In this document: piece after piece, positions 48,953-60,800 of the stretch
How the letters are laid out: each line of letters begins with the position of its first letter
Position numbering within the stretch: the stretch's first letter is position 1
Notes under the pieces: model-generated
The model's input: the letters and a program-made list of their open reading frames with translations, nothing else
Told to the model about the DNA's origin: nothing
Database searches by the model: none
Position numbers and translations under genes: made by a program
Assembly: GCF_023278565.1 (NCBI RefSeq)
Contig: NC_064677.1
Location: forward strand, 5,766,001-5,830,000
Length of the DNA stretch: 64,000 bases
Direction: 5' to 3'
Origin: Colletotrichum lupini
Lineage: Eukaryota; Ascomycota; Sordariomycetes; Glomerellales; Glomerellaceae

Positions 48953-50277
48953 AATTTGCCCTGCGAGCATGCCAATTTTGTTGCTCTCAGGGTTACCGAC
49001 GCTGCGACCGACGCCCCGGAGGGTTTGGAGCGAATGCGACGCTCAGAGTTGCCAAGGGGATGAGCCACGGGGTCTCCACGTCACGACATATAATTCTCTC
49101 CAGGGGGGGAAGGTCGGCGGCGGACTAAGGTAAAAGGTCGTTTCTCGCCGCCGCCGAAGGGGACGGACGAACATCAATGAGACAGTTGCAGGGCCTAAAA
49201 TTCCGCAGGGAGACAACTGTCAGAAGCCTGCTGCGCTGTTCTAGTCAGTGTCGCATCAGGTAGTAGTCATTGGGAGATGAAGATGGCCTCACCGTACCCA
49301 TCGGCGACCTTCACAACCAGCTCCTGACACGATTGCGGCCTGCCAAATTCCCAACGCGACATGATACTTTCTTCAAGCTTCTGGTGGCCCCCACTTGGTG
49401 ACTTGATCGACCGTACAGCTCAGCAGCCGTGCCAGCATCTCTCATGAGATTTGGGGGCCGAAATGACAGCGATGGTGCAACATGGCATGACTAGACAAAG
49501 CTCCCATGTTGCCAAACGTAGACTACCGGCCTCCTTTTTTGGTTTACTGCCATGTGAAATGAGCCGCTTGCTGGTCGTATATCGCATCACCACACGCAAC
49601 GATCAACAGGTTCGAATCGGTGCGGACCAAACGAATCTTCAAAGTCCGCCGAGAAGGCGGGCGAGCAGTCGGTCAGGCGTCGTCACGCCCCTCATCTCTA
49701 AGCCACTTGGTAGAGTCTTGGTCAATTCTGGTTCTGGACAAAGGTCCCACTGGAGCATCCGTGATCCTTGTTGGTCGATCAAGGGGTGACAGGGGGAGGG
49801 TGTGTGGTTTCGATGGTTCTGCATCTGCGGCGGCGGGCTGGCAAGTGGCAGGGCGCAAAAGCCAACGGTCTGCGCAAAGACGCACCCAACGCACAAACCG
49901 CACACCCCCAGATTGTAGTATAGACGAGGAACCAACTCTGGCGGGTAAAGGCTTACTGGTGCAGGTAGGATGAGGATGAAGCAGGGTTGCTCCCACGAGA
50001 AAAAAGCAGAGACGAGTGAAAAATAAAAAAAACTTTTCCAAAACACACGACGGAAAACCATCTGAATGTGTCCGCCCTACGATATGCTTCGATCCCGAGA
50101 GTCCACGCCGCGGCGACCCACAGTGCATGTTCCACTAAACGCGGGAAGCTCAGGGCGCTGTTCATGCGATAATGCTACGTTTGGGAATATCAGGCGGGCT
50201 ATGGCGCGGGTCGAGGGGTGATTCAGGTTGACCGTTAAACAGCGTTGCTGTCTATTGCGCATCACATACGGATAGTA

Positions 50278-50308
50278 TACTCCGTACTTGGTGATTGATT
50301 ACGGAGTA
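50278..50308. repeat. Facing pair TACTCCGTA ... TACGGAGTA
   Basis: The 9-mer occurs at 50278-50286 and as its exact reverse complement at 50300-50308, giving an inverted repeat with a 13-base spacer. Confidence 0.8.
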
Positions 50309-51812
50309 TGGCACTTTGCGCGACAGAGAAGGGGGTCGCTAAGTGGTTGGAAATCGAATTATGATCCCGGCGTTTGTGACGGAGGGCGGGACGGGAAGTT
50401 GTAAACCCCGCGGTCCGACAGTGGATAACCCATGATGAGTCGATTTTTTTTTTATGAAGAACTAGTTCCATCGTCTTTGTTCGGGTCCGAAGATTGAGTG
50501 AGGTGGACTTTTGTTTTGCTTCTCTCTTCTGCCCCAGATAAGCCCGGGGGTCATTTTGCTGTCCACGGACATCAAACATGGCCGATGACAATGTCTGAAA
50601 GGACTCGGGCAGGTGTTGGCAATGACACCTTGTGAGTTCACGTGTTGGGCTGGGCGGATTGTCAGAGTTGGGTTGACGATGCTGGGGAACCCCTGGTTGC
50701 TAGTTTGAGCGTTGCTTTGGCCTTTGGAGTTCAAGGCGCTTTGTCAGCGGGCCGCTTTGGCTTTCGAATGGGCCAGGCCTCTCTCTGTCCAGGACGACAG
50801 GAAGTCAGCCTGTACGAAAGTTTCTGTTGACTTTCTGTGGTGGACATGATCGGCTGCCGTCAAAGTAGACTGCCCAACATGGGAAGCTTGTACAATGGCT
50901 GAGGCCCTGGGCCAGGCCTTGGGTGGGACACGTTGTAAATCTCCTCTCACCTGCACCGAGGAGAGTAGAAAGCAGGAGGTGTTTCCGTACGGATCGGTCC
51001 AAAGTGAGGACCAGAAGCCTCTCGGCCGCAGATTTCGGATTTCTCGCATTCGGGTTTCCTCCTCCAGACTTTTCTCCCCTCAGTCTCTGGCAATTCTATT
51101 GTCGTGCAGAATGAAAGTGTCTTGATGGTTCGTACGGGACGAGGGTATCCATTGCCTGGCTGAGTCCAGGACTCCAGGCAGTGGGTAAGCTCCGCTGTCA
51201 GAAGACAGCCGAAACGCAGTGATGGGGGGATGTTGGCTGTTCCAGTGAGATTGTTCCCTCCTATTCTGTCCTTCTCGACTTGTTCTTCTCTTTGCTCCAT
51301 ACGCAAGCAGCCAGTCGGACTGCAACACTATCTCGCCCCGTCCCACTCTGTCCACATTGTCGGGATCGGAGAGAAATGAGTACTTCGTACGGGCTGTTGA
51401 TGACCAACCGTCAACGTGGTTGGTGGTACCCTGACAAGGGGTCCCGTATTTTAGGCAGGTGATCGTAAAGGATCGGCCGCTTGTAGTTGAAATTATGAAA
51501 TGAACGCGGCTTTTGTGCAAGCCTCGGCAGCTCGCGGTGCCGAGCTGGGGGTCCATCGGGCCCTAATGCACATATACGCCGTATCTCCATCGCCGTCAGC
51601 GCCGCCATGGAGCGGCCGGGGTGTGGAGGGCCGCGGGCTTTCAATTTGCGCAATACCCATCGGTTTGGACCCGTCTAGTTGGGGGTGGGCTTTTAGGGTT
51701 CGAGGTTAAGAATATGATATTGGGCAGATTTGGGGGCAGAAACAAGGTGAAAATTTCTGCGCCCAGTCCATTGGTATTTTGGAATAAGGCGCGCTTGTTT
51801 GGAGAATGCAAA

Positions 51813-52034
51813 ATGGATATGCGTTTGATTGGCGCTTGTCTTGGCTTGCTTGGTATTCTTGGAAACGCAGTCCGCGGGCTCGGAGCGCCGGTGCGTGACG
51901 ACGGCCGAGTGCCAGAGAGTCGGTGTCCTCTAGGGTCCTTGTCTAATAGCAGCTTGGCATCAAATTCCGTCCGGCGAGGAGCCAAGACTCAGGACACGCC
52001 TTTGAATAGGTTGGCATCTGCGAGCGCCCAGTGA
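51813..52034 (+). CDS. Weak candidate: small secreted protein
   Basis: An ATG-initiated 73-residue frame begins MDMRLIGACLGLLGILGNAV, a basic-then-hydrophobic start like a signal peptide, followed by a polar Ser/Arg-rich stretch with only one further Cys. The stop overlaps a consensus splice donor (GTGAGT at 52031), so a further exon is possible; I could not identify one with confidence. The frame is short and may be chance. Confidence 0.2.
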   Translation: MDMRLIGACLGLLGILGNAVRGLGAPVRDDGRVPESRCPLGSLSNSSLASNSVRRGAKTQDTPLNRLASASAQ

Positions 52035-52976
52035 GTAGGGAGTACCAACCATCAATCGGTCGAGACTCAATGGCAGCCATTGACGATGGTGTAGCATCCG
52101 TCAAGGTATCCGTAATACCGTATGGTCACTATGGTGTACTCCGTATCCCCGTAGGAATGAACTCGTAAGGTCCAAATGGTAAAGGGGCTGTGGCGGGTGG
52201 TTGCGGGAGTGCACGTGAACTGTGTTCTCCCGGATGGTTTTCTTCACGCGTACATTGACCAAGGAATCAAGGATCTGTCAGGGCCACATTTCGCATTTGG
52301 CATTTCGCATCTTGTCTCCACGTCAATTCCGGCGTCGTGTGCATGCGTTGCCGTAGTGCACGCAGTAGTGTAGTCGCTGCCTGGCGGAGTCTCGTGTGTT
52401 GATGTTGATAGGTAGGCGATCCGATGGGCTGATGAAGTTCTGAAGTTGTGATGGAGGGTTGATGGTAGGTTGACTTCGCAGGGGCGGATGTTCCTCGGGT
52501 CCGAGGAGCTTAGCAAGGAAGGACTGCGCGAGGTTGCGTTGGGTGCAGTCTGTACGTACTATTCCGTACGGATACTGAGTACAGTATGTACTCTGCAGCC
52601 TGCCTGCAGGTGGGATCATGGAGGAGGTGCTTTGGTCCTTTCCCTCTCCCTACCTTCGCTCCTACTCATGGTCGTAAGCTCATATTCCTCCGTCGATCCT
52701 CCCGGGGTTCAGCTGCTGGTTTCGCCCGCAAAGGGACACAGGACCCTGGAACAGCTGGCTCGCTCTTGACCCATGGTGGTAGTGTACACCGTAAGAGTGT
52801 GCGCGTATTCCCGCATTAGTATCCGGAGGTTGGAGGAGCAGAGAGCCATCCTGCACGCCTCGTACTTTCCGAAACCGTCCAGCGCATATACCTGATGTTG
52901 GCAGGTACACAGTAGACCACAGGCAGTACTCACGCATGGGAACTACGGAGTTGCATCCAGAGAGACGGGTTTGGAC

Positions 52977-52992
52977 TACGGAGTACGGAGTA
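52977..52992. repeat. Overlapping direct pair of TACGGAGTA
   Basis: Two copies share their end bases (52977-52985 and 52984-52992); a one-mismatch copy (TACGGAGTT) is about 30 bases before. Confidence 0.8.
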
Positions 52993-55900
52993 TGGGAGCT
53001 TGAAATGCACAGAACGCAGCAAAGGTCCATGATTGGCCCGGACAGGTCCACTTCAGAACGACTTTCAAGGTACGTCTCTTTTTCCCACCATTTGCTGTAA
53101 GGAGTATTCATCCAGAGTAGCTACTATGTACTGCACTCACCTCCAACAACTGACTCCTGCCAACCACGTTCACGGCCCTTTTCCTACGGCTTCTTCGACC
53201 AAGATTGCCTGCATACGTCGTACTTCGTACTTTTGCTCTCCTCTCTTTAGGCGCCAAGGCCCTGCCCTGGGCAATTAGGTTCAGTTGGCTGAAAAGTGGC
53301 TGAGCTGTGGCCCTATCCGCTTCCCCGCAACTCAACACGCGTATTGGCGTATCTGCCCATGCCTGTTCTGCTCTAGGAAACTTGGGAACGCCTCACCTAT
53401 CTCGCATTCCTCGCATAGACCTCACCTGTCCTCGTTTTCGCTCTCGTGGTGCGACTGACCGTGGTCTTTCTACGAATCTGCGACCGATGCCATCGCTGTC
53501 AATCTCAGGCTATCAGCAAAGCCATGCCGAGCAGCCGTTCTCACCAACCATTGCACGATGCGAAGTTTACGAAACTTGTCGAGGGGCACTTCTGCCAGCC
53601 AAGGCACGAGTTCACTGCTTGTAGATTGCAGGCTATCACAATGTGGCTCTAGGTACTCCGGTTGGCACCCCCAGAAAACCAGCCCCAAGCAATACCTACT
53701 AGCTGGGCGAGCATGTTTTAACCTTGATTAGCTATTGTCGAATCAAGAGCTCCTCGCCAACTCCATTTTAACGTCTTGGCCGACCATTTGCCCCCAAATC
53801 GGGTGGCCGTGTCTCTCTTGGCGCTCTGCACACGCCGTATTGGCATCTCGTCATTCACCATAACGCTGAGAGCAGACATCGTTATGCTTTTCCCTGTCAA
53901 ACCACACCACGACCACCATGTCATGCCAACCTCTGAACCCCGCCCTAAGCCTTGTATTCGTACCTGGAGGGGGTCTGTGAAATTGCACCGCTTTTGCGGC
54001 CTTGGGGGTGGTCTAGGCCTATGCCAATGTTGTTGGCGCAGCAATCTGGATTGAACAAGATATGTTGATACCTGAGTCGACTTCGAGTGACTTTACCCAA
54101 GTCTCCTCAAGTCTCTTCATGTTACTCCCCAGAATGGCACCTGTCCGCCATGGAAGAAACCCCCGTCGTGGATCTCCCCAAGGCTTAGCGCGATGGGCTC
54201 TGTTAGACGGTGTCACTACGCCAAGCGCGGTAGCGGAACGATGTCGACGAACTAACATCTGAAAGGTGCCTTCCTCAAAGGACCACCAATCGGTTTCATC
54301 TTTGAATCCCCCTTCACCTGATAATCAGATGACGGCCACAAAAAGCATCGCGCAATGCTCTGGACTGCGGAAAACTTTACGGCCCTGCCGTCCTCATATC
54401 AAAACCCACGGAAACCTTAACGCGGACGTTGCGATTATCGCAATATCGGGCTCCAGGCGGCCTATACACGCAAGACGCTGCCGACAAATGTATCCCATTT
54501 AGAGGTAAACCCAGTCTCAATAAGTGTGTCACCGGTGGTTATCTAATAACTGTCATTGTAACAGGGGCTTTCATTCCAAATATTGCCTGATATTGCCAAA
54601 TCCGAGGCGCCACAGTCGGTCTGACAGACGAGAATGTTCCCCGTCTCGCATGGAAGTTGAGTCAGGTGGCGTTTTAAGGCCAAAAGTTCTGCCCACTCAC
54701 CATCTCATAAGACACGACAATTTCTCGAATTGCAGTATTGGATGCTTGCAATTGCCTGCTTTTGGATTGGCATCGAACAATCCTACGCTGGATACTGGGA
54801 GATCGGCATCGCGATGTGTCACTGCCCTCAGTGATCAGTCATTGGCAGACCCGTGGCGTGCTAACAGACAAAGTCTCCGCACACTTGCAAGGCCGTGGTC
54901 ACAGAGACTCCAAAAGGCCCGACGTCGCGTTGGCAAACTCAATGCCAGTCGTTTGGGTCACGCTAAGCAACGATTACTTCTCGTCATCAGCACCTTAATC
55001 ACCTTTGTAGAGTTGCAATTTGCCCAAAAATAACGTTCGCTGTTGATGGACAGGGTGGAGGGGCGCCGGTTGAATCGCGAAGCCTGTCAGCTTACCAGCA
55101 GCAGGCAGTGAAATGAGGCTAATGCAGATCTTCTGCCCAAGTTTCAATAACAGGTGTACAGAGATTACCCGCCGGACGGAAGACGCGATTACTCAACCTA
55201 TGGTATCCGTGCTGCCGTCCAGTCACCGGCCACAAAACTCTCCATCTTGACCAGAGGAATAAGCCAAACAGAGATTGGGGCTCGTTCAATCCCACGTCAG
55301 CAGCAGATATGCCTCCTGAACACAAGGCCACAAGTTTGATAAGAATACCGGCTTGATGGCGGCATCGTCTCTTCAACCTCAGTCTCATAGGCTGTTTGAC
55401 ATCCCAATCTACGCAGGTGATGGCGCTCGTCAACGCCCGCAGCTTGTGTCGTGCGTGTCACGAGGTTGGAGATTGATCACAGTGGGGAGGCCATGGCCTA
55501 GCCACAATGACTTGGAGTGAGCAACGACTTCCTAGAGTCAAATATTATCTTCTACCAACGCGGAACATCGCTGGATCTGGAGGGGAAGTGGGCTAATTAC
55601 TGGTTCACCCTATGCCAAACTCTGAGAAAGCTTATTGACTCGAATACAGGCCTTTCAATATGTCGACAATCTCACCTTTCAAGAGAGGAAACCTAAAATT
55701 CAGACGAAGTTGGGGGCTACGCCTACAGTCCGCCTATCTAGCATTGAAGATCGAGAATCGGACCTGCCTCCGTAAAGGGAAGTGGGCGGGCGGGCGGGAG
55801 CGGTGACTGGGACTCGAAAAGGAGTTCAGTACGTTTAGAAAAGTCTATTCACGATGTTGGGGATTCGGCGCGCGCGAGTCGCGGTTCATCCTTTCTTGGC

Positions 55901-57851
55901 ACGGCAAAACAGAAGTGCGAAAAATTGGCCACCCCGGTCACAACGAAATAGTCGGCGCACCGCCGTCTCCGTCTCCATGGTACAGCGCGCGTCAAAAAAA
56001 GGGGTGACGGGGTGGAAGAAATAAGGTTAAGCGGCAGCGATTGGGGATGCGACGTCGTTCACAGGGATATATGCTGGTACCAAGCGCGAGGCTTTTTGGC
56101 AAGCGTTCATTTGCGTTTGGATGTGGTTTATTCACATGGACCACGGCAGGGAATGGGTCTTTGGCCGCTTACATGGCTTCACGGCCTTCATCTTGTCCTA
56201 TCCCCGGCCCGCGGGCTTGGCCGGGGTCCGGGGTGCGGACAGTAGGGTTTGGATTCTACTCCGCTTTTCTCGCGGAGCTTCGGTTTCGGGCGTATATCCG
56301 AAAGCCAAAGGGTCACTTAATCATCAAGGTAGCACCGTACCAAGGCAAAGAGGGTAGGACGACGCGCAGGAAGGTCCATCGCGGTGGAATTGTTGCTTGG
56401 GCTGGTGACATTGGCGCTGGGCGGAAGTTTGGCGGAGGTCTCACGCGCGGCGTGGAGTCTGTGAAGTTATTCCGAATCTCAAGGAAAAGTCGCCGAGTGG
56501 TGGTTTATTCTTGCGTGGTAAGCATAAGGTGGACTACACCATTCGTCCGAGCGATGGACGACTAATCGACGCCGGTGCAATCGTTGCAGAACGCGGATTT
56601 GTCATCTCACCGTCGCCGATGTGGACGATTACCACGGATTTTTCCCCTCAACAGTAACACACGGGGGCTCCCTGCAAAGCCCGATGGAGCTACGGTCTTC
56701 TGACGTGATCGAGTTCGTCGTACCTTACGGTCTCTGTCTAATTTGGCACTCGGGGTCTGGCAGAGGAAAGCTTGACAACGAAGGGGAGAAGTTGGGATGA
56801 TTGACCGGTTCCCTCTTCTTCCTTTGGAATCCCGCTCCGGCGGCTACGCCCGTTGGATCAACGGGATCCCCTTCTCGGAGGACCATGAAGTCAAGAACCC
56901 ACAAAGCACGGGGCAATTCTTGGGTAATCCCCTCTTCTTTCCCGTCGCCTGCGTAAGAGGTGCCGTTATGCCGGGTCATTACTCTTTTGGGCCTGGAACT
57001 CGCCATGAAAACCGAGGGCGTGGAACTGGTATCCTGGCGCGGGATGGCGACTCTTTTGCATGGTGAGCTTTTTCTGTGGTGATGGGCAAGGTGAGTGAGC
57101 AATGGATTACACCGCCCCCTCGTTCCCCCACACAACCCTTACGGGCTTACCATACGGGGGACCATCTTGTGTCTACGCTCACACACCACTTACCCCATAT
57201 GCCGGCGAAGACCCTGAGTTTCTCAGAGTGAGACGGTGAGGGCTAGGTTGGGTGCTGCATCGCTCGCTTTCTTGGTCTTTACGGCGTTGAACCCCTTTTG
57301 TGGATTAGACCCGGATGCTGTTGCGAGGCTTCCGAACAGACTCTTGGGCACGCTCTAGCTTGTCTTGAGCTGAAGAGGCCTTTCAGCCTGACCGAGGTGC
57401 GGTTGGTGGTATGATACAAATGGCTGGCTGGAACAGCGAGTGCGGCGCGGCCGTGTCCGTTCTCGGTTTCGGTAAATGCCAAACCAACAACGTTGGTCAT
57501 TTTTCTGCCCCTTCGCCCTTCCCCCCTCTCTCTATATCCCTCACCTTGAAGACGTTCTTGTCACTGTACTTGCGATCTACATCCTCATCATAATCTGATG
57601 GTTTGATGATCTGATGCCATGGTGCAGTCGTTTGCTTTGATGGCGGTGAAGCGAGGTGACAGTGACAGGCTCCTGGGCCCTACGAGGATGGAATGGAGGG
57701 AAGGGGACCCCCCTCCTTCGGGGCTTCCAGAGAGCCAGCCAGGACGATCTGCCTTGCCTCTTGCCCCCCTTCCCTCATTTTACCCCTCAATGGCAGGGTG
57801 GTCTTTCTTATGGGGTCCTTTGAGCTTGTTTTTGGAGATAGCTGCTAGCTA

Positions 57852-57867
57852 TACTCCGTACTCCGTA
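57852..57867. repeat. Overlapping direct pair of TACTCCGTA
   Basis: Two copies at 57852-57860 and 57859-57867, the mirror arrangement of the pair at 52977. Confidence 0.8.
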
Positions 57868-60800
57868 GTCTTGGTTCGGTTCATCGGGTGGTTGGGATTA
57901 GGTTTTTGTCTGGCTCGGGTCTGTGGCACCACTGTCGTTGTCACCGTCACTGTCAGTCTTGTCAGGTGGGTGGTAAGAGTAGTTGGTTCCTCTTCTTTGA
58001 CTCTGCATTTCTCTGTTGGCGTGTCTGTGGATACGCTTAGGCTAGACGGGCCGGTTAGGGGGACTGGACTAGACCGGGGCTTCTACTTGGTTCATGACTT
58101 GGCCATTAGAAAACGGTGATGGTAAACGTGACGGAAGTTGGGAGTTTACGGAGCTCGTTGACTTGACGTATTCTTGTTGACGATGTTTAGAAGGCGTTTG
58201 GGGGATGAGATGGCGGTCGCGTTGATGAAACCAGGCGATGAAGAGGGATCACCTGAGTGGACGGGTCTAGAATCATACCGAGACCTTCGGATTTCTCTAG
58301 TAGCTATGCTGACTTGTTCAGACATCTGTCGATGGTCTTAACTACGACTATTGATCCTCATCATGCTGGTTGATTGACTTACACGCCCAGACATGCTTAA
58401 ACGTCTCCTATAGACCTTTAGCTTACAAAGATCATGTGGTATGAACTCGAGGAATATGCGGTCAGGCCTCTCACACTTTGCTGAAGGAGCTATTGTGGTG
58501 GTATGCTAGACGTGTTTCCGATACTCATAACCTGTGCAGTCGAAAGCTTGGGCCGACTTTAGCTCCTCAACTATCGTAATCGAGACCTAGTTGAACGCAC
58601 AAAGGATCTCATTGTCGAGTACGTCGTCCTTTCGCTATGGTCTGCCGCGAGGCTTGTACCTGGTTGACTCTTGTCTTACATTCGCGACGACTCGCGTGCT
58701 TGTGTCTCTAGGGCGTGGTCTCCCGCTTCGTAGCTATGGCTTTGCTTAGTACCTCTCTGTAGTGTGTTTATAGGAAGAAACACCTTTGCTAAATGTGGAT
58801 GAACGACTGTCCAAGTTTGTAGTTGCGAGTAAGTCCCTAGCCGCAGTTCAATGTATGCATGCTCTGATGCCGTGCATTCTTTACATCTAACGATGTGGAC
58901 CTGTCAAACCAGCAGCATGTTACCCCAAGCAGAGCAACGAGTCTCTATTCCCTGAGAGGTATTGCCAATCATCGCATTAGGTTCTGTGAGGCCTGCGTCC
59001 GTTCGCCGAGAAGCACATTATGATTTCGTACCCCTAGGTATGGTCACATGTCATGCATCTGTGATCTGACGTGTCTTTCTCCCGTCGACAAGAGCTGAAG
59101 CGCCTTTCTGGAGAGACTTGAGGCTCTGATGGAACCAGCGACTCGCGAAGTTAGCTTGTACGTGCCTATACGGCTTTGACTGTGTCACAGAAACAGGTCA
59201 GATCAGGCTGGTATCTTTGTTTGTGAGCGCATTCGATGCATGGACTGACGTTGGGCTTTGCTGGTAGGAAACCAATGTTGAAACTTGAGAGATCTGTCTC
59301 GTTTTTTTTTGTCTGTTTTATACCAACGCAGAGTATTCAAAGTACTGAAGGTGTCTTGATGAAACAGAAAGATGCCTGCCTTGGTAGGTTAGAGACACTT
59401 GTTCAGCTACTCGTGGGGACTTCCAAATCAAGTCTCGCTCCCGATGACAACGTTTGCTCAACAAATCCAATTCATATCATTCGCAAAGCAAACTTTTTGA
59501 AGAAGAATCCGTACGCATGGGCATGAGGCAAGCGGGAGGTATCCGTCAATATTCCAGTGAGCCTCACATAGACGAAACAAGACTTCCTTCTTTTAGTCGA
59601 TGATGCCGCCAGGTCCGGTGCACCAAGTAGACTTCTGGTATCTGACCAGCGATGTAAGTCATGGTATTTCTCAGTCCTTATACTGGAGACCACTACGTGA
59701 CTAACTGACTGTATGTTTCCCCAGGACCGGAGACGCACTTCCAACCAACGATTCTGCCACCTCCTACCCGCCGAGTATCAGTATTAGAACCACAAGTGAG
59801 AGATCAGGCTCGTAGAATGTAATGATGTTTCATGATGTTTTGATTGAAAGAGCTAGGAGGATATAGGTATAGGCGGTTATCAGGTGATTAGCGCGTCCCA
59901 TAAATGAATTACAGGCGTGAGGTTCAGGGCGTAAACCACCGTCAGCCTGATCCTCAAAGGCTTGTGAAAGACTACGTCACCGTCCGCTCCTCATCAAATC
60001 AAACATTTTATTGAACCCTCCTATATGTAAGATCATCATATGAAGGTTGTGTGTGTACGTGTAGGTGTGGAGCGGAGTATCACCGTTGCGGTGTCCGCGA
60101 CAGTTCACTAGGGGATCCTGCACCTTGGATAACCACAGCCGGGCGACGACGAGCGATACGACATGATTTCAATTCATGACCTTTAAAGATGCTGGGTCGC
60201 AAGTAGTCCTGAGTCAAAGCGGCTACTTCTTTCCTCATATGACGACAACGATACACGGCGTGCGCGGAATAATCCATCGACCTCGAAGGCCTACCCTACC
60301 GCATGTCGACCGTGGAGAATCGAGTTTTGTTCATCTCGATGATGTTACTTGGGTGATACGAGTTTTTTTTTTTTCAACCTTTCCGTCTTCATGCAATGCG
60401 GTCGAGTTAGATCGAACTTCTCACTAGCCGGATACACCTTGTTCTTGTTTTGATATTTACAGTGACTGTTTCTCGACTAGACAAGGTCAAGGAGCATCAT
60501 AACATCCCTCTAGCGCGATGACCGTCAGTTGGTGCCGGAAGGTTGCAAAGACTGGGTGGGCTATTGACGATCTTTGAGTCACAATGAATCAAGATTGGTA
60601 TTGAACAAAGCTGAGCTAGTCGACTTAACTTACACGACTGCCACTCGCATCTTACTGGTTTGCCGTGCGTCTCCTGCCGTCAGGGCACCACCAACCTCTT
60701 CCCCACTAGGCCCGTCGCCAATGACATGAATGACTCCCTCTGCCCACAATGGCTCGATAGAGTTGGAATGTCAGGGGCATGGATGGAGGGGAGAAAGATG

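Noticed and set aside
56041..56565. 174-codon plus-strand frame
   Set aside because: Starts at TTG, is compositionally random, and has no recognisable domain or splice partner.
57619..58119. 166-codon ATG frame with hydrophobic valine-rich stretches
   Set aside because: Lies in simple GT/TTG-rich sequence and shows no family motif or conserved residue; likely chance.
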